Source: Oscillatoriales cyanobacterium (GTDB taxonomy: Bacteria; Cyanobacteriota; Cyanobacteriia; Cyanobacteriales; Microcoleaceae). Taken from it: DNA of 64,000 nt. The DNA lies in assembly GCA_004292955.1 (NCBI GenBank), contig RDXX01000009.1, forward strand, positions 1 through 64,000, read 5' to 3'. Under the pieces are notes generated by a model. The model searched no databases, was not told the origin of the DNA, and saw only the letters and a program-made list of their open reading frames with translations. The position numbers and the translations under genes are program-made. Position 1 is the stretch's first letter, and every line of letters starts with the position of its first letter. Positions 60,226-64,000 of the stretch are shown one piece after another.

Positions 60226-62307
60226 TTAACCTTCCAGAGGCAAAGTGGGCGCGGCTGGCGGTAAAACTTGGCGGTGAACGCTGACTTTGTGACTTTCCCG
60301 CTGAGTTTGCATTTCGACGGCGATCGCCTCAAATTCAATTTCCATGCAGCCGTAGGGAATCTCTAACTCGATACTAGCTCGCATATTTCCCAACCCGGTA
60401 GCTGTAAATTCGGTAATCCAGCGCGGCCCGTCGAGAATTAGGTAGGTTTGCCGATCGAATACCCAAACTTTTACATAAATCCGCGGCATTAATTCCGGTA
60501 GTTGCACTTTCACTATTACAGCCTGGCCTGCAAGGATTTGGGCGCGCGGCAATTCCAGGATGGGCATCGGTACTGACTCGTCTTCTGACAAAACGTAGGG
60601 AGTTGGTGGAGTTGCTTCTGCTTCTACTTTGGTGGTTTTTTGAGCAACTTGTTTCGGCTGCGGGGGCTCGTCAAACACCACAAATTCTCTCGCTTCCGGG
60701 CCAGTAGGTTGCGGTTGGGAAATGGTTTCCCTGATTGCTGGTTGCACTTTAGTTGGGCTGCTTTCTTCGACGACTGTTATGGCTTCGCTGGTATTGGGGG
60801 TGGCTTTTGGAGTTGGCGACAGGCTGGTTGCTTTCAGCCATTCGGGGGATTCGCCGGTGCTGGCTAGGGAACTCAGTCGCGACCAAAATCTATTTTGGAC
60901 GTTTAAGGTTTGAAATGCCTTTTGTGAGGGGGGTGGCGTAGGTTCTGGGGCTGGTGTTTCTGGTTCGGGAGTGTTTTGGGGTTTTTGGTCGATCGCCCGA
61001 ACTTCGGCCTTTTCTGGGGTAGTTGCGATGTCTGAGGGTTTGGTTGGTTGGTCGATCGCCCCGGCGGATGTTCTAGACGAATTGGTGATTTCTGAGAGCA
61101 ATTGCGATCGGCTGCTGTCGGGCAGTTTGTTACCGAATGCCGGCAATTCTAGGCCGCCCGCACTTGGAGTCTGGCGGGAATTTAGTTGAGGGGGTAGGGA
61201 TTCATTGCTTAAAGATTCATTGATGGCGACTTCTGCGGGAGATGGCAGATCTAAGCTTTTTTGTGCTACCCGGAGGAAGGATGGATGTACTTCTTTCCGA
61301 GGTGGTCTGACTGCTGTTGCAGAGGGTTCGGCTTGATGTTTTTCTTCGATGAAATCGTCTTTAATTGCTTCTAGCAGGTGTTCTAAACCGGCTGTAATTG
61401 TAAATAGTTTGGTGGCTAAAGTTACATCGCCGCTGCTAAGAATTGCTTCTCCTAAAATTAGGCGACTTTTGCAGTCGGGTGGGATGTAGGTAACGCAGGC
61501 AAAGATGCAGGGAGGAGCTTGTTCTGGCATCGGCTGCTCGATTTGGGCGAGTATTTGTGAGGTTTGGGGGTCTCGCAGGTAAATTTGCAGTTGTGCTGAA
61601 CCGATGAGTTTTTGGAGTTCTTGAAGTTGCGATTCGGGGATGGGAGGTGGTGTTCTTCTGGTTTTTTGAGGTGGTTGGGGAATGTCGATTTTGCCGGAAA
61701 TGATTAAGGGGCGGCCGAGTTGGGTGATGAAGGTTTCTCGATCGAGTACGAGTTCAAGTTCGAGTTTGACTGGGGGGTTCGGCGGCTGAGGCGTTTGGGG
61801 AAGGGGGAATTGGTAGATTTTGGTCGGCTGCGGTGGAGGTGGAGGTGGGGCTGGGATTTGGGTTGGTGTCCGATCGACTGCTGCTGCGTTTTGTGAAGCT
61901 GAGGGGAAAGCGGCGGCTTCGGAGGAGTCGATCGCGGGTAGGGGTTCGGAAGTTTCCGATTCTGCGGGCAATACTTCTAATTGCACGCCATACTGCCAAG
62001 ATTTTGCTGGTTCTGATTTGGAATCTGGTAAGCAGGAGAGTTCCCACATTCCGGGTTTGAGACGGGTGTAGGGAATAATCACGACTAATCCTTCGGGGTT
62101 GGTGCGGGCCGATCTGCTTTGGACTTTCCGCTGGGGGGCCGTTTCGTCGAAGGATGTATGGATGATGCGAATTTCGATGTCGGTGTTGGGGTGCTGAATG
62201 CGCGCCACGACGCGATATTTGCCTTCTAGAATTTCCACGTCGGGGGTTTCTAGGGGCAACCAGGCGCGATCGCCTTCTTTCTGTAGTAAAAATTCTAATT
62301 TTTTCAT
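60226..62307 (-). CDS. Large proline-rich cyanobacterial protein, unknown function
   Basis: 693 aa, no signal peptide. Three ordered parts: an N-terminal beta-rich domain (1-115; WLPLETPDVEILEGKYRVVA, MWELSCLPDS), a middle domain (about 185-335; ILSSGDVTLATKLFTITAGL, LEHLLEAIKDDFIEE) and a C-terminal beta domain (about 590-685; ILAGQAVIVKVQLPELMPRI, YVKVWVFDRQTYLILDGPRW). The linkers are Pro/Thr/Glu-rich. The two terminal domains look Ig-like, so a scaffold or cell-surface organiser is possible, but I do not recognise a family. GGGGAAAC precedes ATG 62307. Confidence 0.75.
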   Translation of the reverse strand: MKKLEFLLQKEGDRAWLPLETPDVEILEGKYRVVARIQHPNTDIEIRIIHTSFDETAPQRKVQSRSARTNPEGLVVIIPYTRLKPGMWELSCLPDSKSEPAKSWQYGVQLEVLPAESETSEPLPAIDSSEAAAFPSASQNAAAVDRTPTQIPAPPPPPPQPTKIYQFPLPQTPQPPNPPVKLELELVLDRETFITQLGRPLIISGKIDIPQPPQKTRRTPPPIPESQLQELQKLIGSAQLQIYLRDPQTSQILAQIEQPMPEQAPPCIFACVTYIPPDCKSRLILGEAILSSGDVTLATKLFTITAGLEHLLEAIKDDFIEEKHQAEPSATAVRPPRKEVHPSFLRVAQKSLDLPSPAEVAINESLSNESLPPQLNSRQTPSAGGLELPAFGNKLPDSSRSQLLSEITNSSRTSAGAIDQPTKPSDIATTPEKAEVRAIDQKPQNTPEPETPAPEPTPPPSQKAFQTLNVQNRFWSRLSSLASTGESPEWLKATSLSPTPKATPNTSEAITVVEESSPTKVQPAIRETISQPQPTGPEAREFVVFDEPPQPKQVAQKTTKVEAEATPPTPYVLSEDESVPMPILELPRAQILAGQAVIVKVQLPELMPRIYVKVWVFDRQTYLILDGPRWITEFTATGLGNMRASIELEIPYGCMEIEFEAIAVEMQTQRESHKVSVHRQVLPPAAPTLPLEG

Positions 62308-62436
62308 TTTTGTTTCCCCTTGAAGGCTCCCGCTTGATTTGTCACAGGTTGGTGGTGGTTGGTTGAGCGACAGCTACAGATATTGAATTACTTTATGTTT
62401 TATAGCCTATCACCTCGATCGGTCAAGAGGCTCGAT

Positions 62437-62699
62437 GGACAGTTGACAGTTGACAGTTGACAGTTGACAGTTGACCGCTGACAGTTGACCGCTGACAGTT
62501 ACATAGTACGAGCATCAAACTGTTTATGCTAAAGAGTCCTAGCATATATCGATTCTATTCTATATATTTATCTCAATATCGGTAGTGGCGGTTGCTATAT
62601 CGTTCCGTACAATTATCGCCATCCAAGAGCGATCGACTTACCAAACAGAGCCATTCTTCAATCTAAAATCTAAAATCTAAAATCTAAAATCTAAAATTC
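62437..62699. repeat. STRR arrays: GTTGACA and AAAATCT heptamers
   Basis: GTTGACA units run from 62437 to 62500, the last with an inserted GACCGCT variant. AAAATCT units run five times at 62659-62699. Between them is AT-rich sequence with no gene. Confidence 0.75.
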
Positions 62700-62700
62700 A

Positions 62701-62930
62701 TTGACGGCGGCCCCACAAGCCGCTACGCTGTGAAATTAAGGTTGCTTTGCTCGAAGAGGAAGCAGCCAGCGTCGCCCGAAAATCTAGTTGCACTGTCCAA
62801 AGCTGCTGTAACAGCTAAGGACAGCTAACCGCCAAACTGGGATGAGCAGTATGGAGGCTAATCGAGGATAACATTCTCTGTCGCCGCCCTGCCTTTTGTT
62901 AGTATGCGGGGCGGCTGGGTTTTTGGGTTT
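62701..62930 (+). ncRNA. Candidate non-coding RNA or attenuated leader with promoter and terminator
   Basis: TTGACG (62701-62706), 17 bases, then TACGCT (62724-62729) form a usable promoter. From about 62736 the transcript has a strong hairpin GGTTGCTT...AAGCAGCC (62742-62770) closed on CTCGAAGAG. At 62883-62915 a 10-bp GC stem (GCCGCCCTGC with GCGGGGCGGC) is followed by TGGGTTTTTGGGTTTT, an intrinsic terminator. There is no reading frame of note between. The ~190-base size recalls 6S RNA, but no sequence signature was recognised; it may instead be a leader of the gene at 62968. Confidence 0.4.
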
Positions 62931-62967
62931 TCCTCACCAGAAAAACCAAAAACTAGGAGACCATATT

Positions 62968-63225
62968 ATGTCACAGGAATTTTTGCCTGACGATAACTCG
63001 TCCGTTAGCGAAGCCCTCGAAGAGGATCGTCCAAATGACGACTTTGAATCGGAACAGGAAGTCTTGCAGATAACCGTTTTCGGTTCCCACAAAGCCGTTT
63101 TAGAAACCATCCACACGTTGTACCGGCTGGGATTTGCAGCCGTCGGCGATTGGAGTCCTCCGCAGCGAGGGTCAAAACCAGGACAAGTGATTAGTGTACT
63201 GATTAAGCGATCGGGCAAAGTCTAG
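62968..63225 (+). CDS. Small conserved cyanobacterial protein
   Basis: 85 aa from ATG 62968, preceded by AGGAGA at good distance. Acidic first half (DDNSSVSEALEEDRPNDDFE), then a beta-alpha-beta-like part (LQITVFGSHKAVLETIHTLY, VGDWSPPQ, ISVLIKRSGKV). No membrane segment. Similar short proteins are common in cyanobacterial genomes; function unknown. The terminator-like hairpin 52 bases upstream suggests control by attenuation if it shares the upstream promoter. Confidence 0.75.
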   Translation: MSQEFLPDDNSSVSEALEEDRPNDDFESEQEVLQITVFGSHKAVLETIHTLYRLGFAAVGDWSPPQRGSKPGQVISVLIKRSGKV

Positions 63226-63560
63226 AAATTGGGCGGTCTTCATCTTTTTGTGCGGGCTAGAAGCCCACCCCACAATATTTTAAATAAACCCAATTGTGAA
63301 ACAGGCATCTTGCCTGTTTATCCCCCAATTGTGGCACAGGCATCTTGCCTGTTTCTCCCTCAATTGCGGCCCAAAAGATTTAACTTTTTGTGCGGGCTAG
63401 AAGCCCACCCCACAATATTTTAAATAAACCCAATTGTGTAACAGACATCTTGCCTGTTTCTCCCTCAATTGTGGAACAGGCATCTTGCCTGTTTCTTCCC
63501 AATAGTGGAACAGGCATCTTGCCTGTTTCTCCCCACAATTACGCAATGACTATCTTAAGT
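63226..63560. repeat. Field of palindromic repeats (AGGCATCTTGCCT and a 55-bp unit)
   Basis: A unit TTTTTGTGCGGGCTAGAAGC...AACCCAATTGTG occurs at about 63246 and 63386. Between and after are five copies of AACAGGCATCTTGCCTGTTT, a palindrome, spaced by about 30 bases of related sequence; another lies near 63702-63724. It resembles no coding sequence. Confidence 0.75.
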
Positions 63561-63576
63561 AAACCGTATTGATTTA

Positions 63577-63680
63577 TAGCCTTTCTCAAAAAGATGAGGT
63601 ATGACTGACAGCTTACATAACCCTTCAACTAAGAGGGCTCAAGCCCAACAACGTACCTCATATGAGAGCTAGATCCGCTA
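63577..63680. repeat. MITE-like element with TAGC...GCTA ends, copy 2
   Basis: 104 bp; the first 40 bases (TAGCCTTTCTCAAAAAGATG and GGTATGACTGACAG) match the copy at 5058-5160 exactly, the middle carries AGGGCTCAAGCCCAACAACG, and the last 20 bases have diverged but keep GCTA. Confidence 0.7.
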
Positions 63681-63734
63681 TAACTGTTTCTCCCCCATAG
63701 TGGAACAGGCATCTTACCTGTTTCTCCCCGACAA

Positions 63735-64000
63735 TTACCAAGGACTGCCGATCGTACTAAAAGCGGCCCAATAATAAGGATGCGATAAATTTTTGCTCTC
63801 AAGTTTGGGGATAGACGGCGGCAACGGAGTTTCTCCCCTAGAACTTCGCAGTTGCCCATTTTCGATGGTGACTTTACCTTTAATCGCAGCAATTTGTGCT
63901 TGTCTGAGAGCTTCAGCTTTAATGATTGGAGGATCTTGAGGTTTGCTGCTAATTTTTAACTGCTGGTAAAACTCTGTCATCAGCGCCAGAGTCCCCGCAT
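63735..64000 (-). CDS. C-terminal end of a third CHAT-domain protein (cut by window edge)
   Basis: 88 residues are visible. AGTLALMTEFYQQL aligns with GGTLGLMSEFYHQL of the FHA-CHAT proteins, and the end SHPYYWAAFSTIGSPW aligns with their SHPYYWSSFTLIGNPW. The catalytic His and Cys would lie upstream of 64000. Its stop is at 63735-63737. Whether it also has an FHA domain or, as in many CHAT proteins, TPR repeats cannot be seen. Confidence 0.88.
   Translation of the reverse strand, partial: AGTLALMTEFYQQLKISSKPQDPPIIKAEALRQAQIAAIKGKVTIENGQLRSSRGETPLPPSIPKLESKNLSHPYYWAAFSTIGSPW

Noticed and set aside
62742-62772. SRP RNA (GAGGAAGCAGCC resembles the domain IV motif)
   Set aside because: The opposite arm lacks the GGUCAGG side of the conserved loop, so only the GGAAGCAGCC half matches.
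63290-63540. Possible CRISPR array (regular ~20-base repeats with ~30-base steps)
   Set aside because: The repeats are full palindromes and the intervening sequences resemble one another; no cas gene is near. It is a dispersed palindrome family.

Overview
The window reads as a chromosomal segment of a filamentous, non-heterocystous cyanobacterium of the Microcoleus/Oscillatoria/Phormidium type. This rests on the start of a psbA (photosystem II D1) gene, a CP12 gene, an atpD-atpC pair separate from the other ATP synthase genes, an SLH-domain outer-membrane porin, dense GCGATCGC (HIP1) octamers, heptameric short tandem repeats (STRRs) and many palindromic mini-elements between genes. The genus is inference; no rRNA, tRNA or CRISPR array was recognised.

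Layout. 1-8.3 kb: psbA 5' end and promoter, a secreted DUF1400-type alpha/beta hydrolase, an HD-domain protein, a VWA protein, ligA (with a repeat-derived in-frame insert just before its catalytic lysine) and a small membrane protein. 8.3-28.4 kb: two tandem giant paralogues on the minus strand, each with a signal peptide, a filamentous-haemagglutinin/TPS secretion domain, a long beta-helix-like passenger, a low-complexity linker and a C-terminal CHAT (caspase-like) protease domain. The first is intact (2829 aa). The second is broken by a 7-bp deletion in its 33-bp repeats plus at least one more frame change. An IS200/IS605 element (divergent tnpA and tnpB) sits between them. The end of a third CHAT gene lies at the right edge. 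29.3-34.1 kb: a PEP-CTERM protein, atpD-atpC, a short conserved protein and a lipoprotein substrate-binding protein.

34.3-49.1 kb: three large sensor proteins (periplasmic sensor, HAMP, histidine kinase, receiver, class III adenylate cyclase, C-terminal tail), interrupted by two small peptidoglycan-binding proteins, a decayed third copy and a small membrane protein. The last cyclase overlaps tail-to-tail with an HD-domain gene. This is the main signalling locus, linking phosphorelay and cAMP. 49.2-54.2 kb: a DUF3177-like membrane protein, CP12 with a clear terminator, an IS607 element (serine recombinase plus a TnpB whose catalytic site looks rearranged) and a FIST sensor protein. 54.3-64 kb: the porin, a two-gene glycosyltransferase unit, a proline-rich cyanobacterial protein, a candidate non-coding RNA or attenuated leader, a small conserved protein, a palindromic-repeat field and the third CHAT gene.

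The intergenic space is unusually rich in non-autonomous palindromic elements. At least five families are present, one with a neighbouring empty site that exposes a 7-bp target duplication. The most distinctive protein-level observations are the FHA-CHAT tandem, the three-cyclase cluster with a gene-conversion tract, the LigA insert and the rearranged TnpB.
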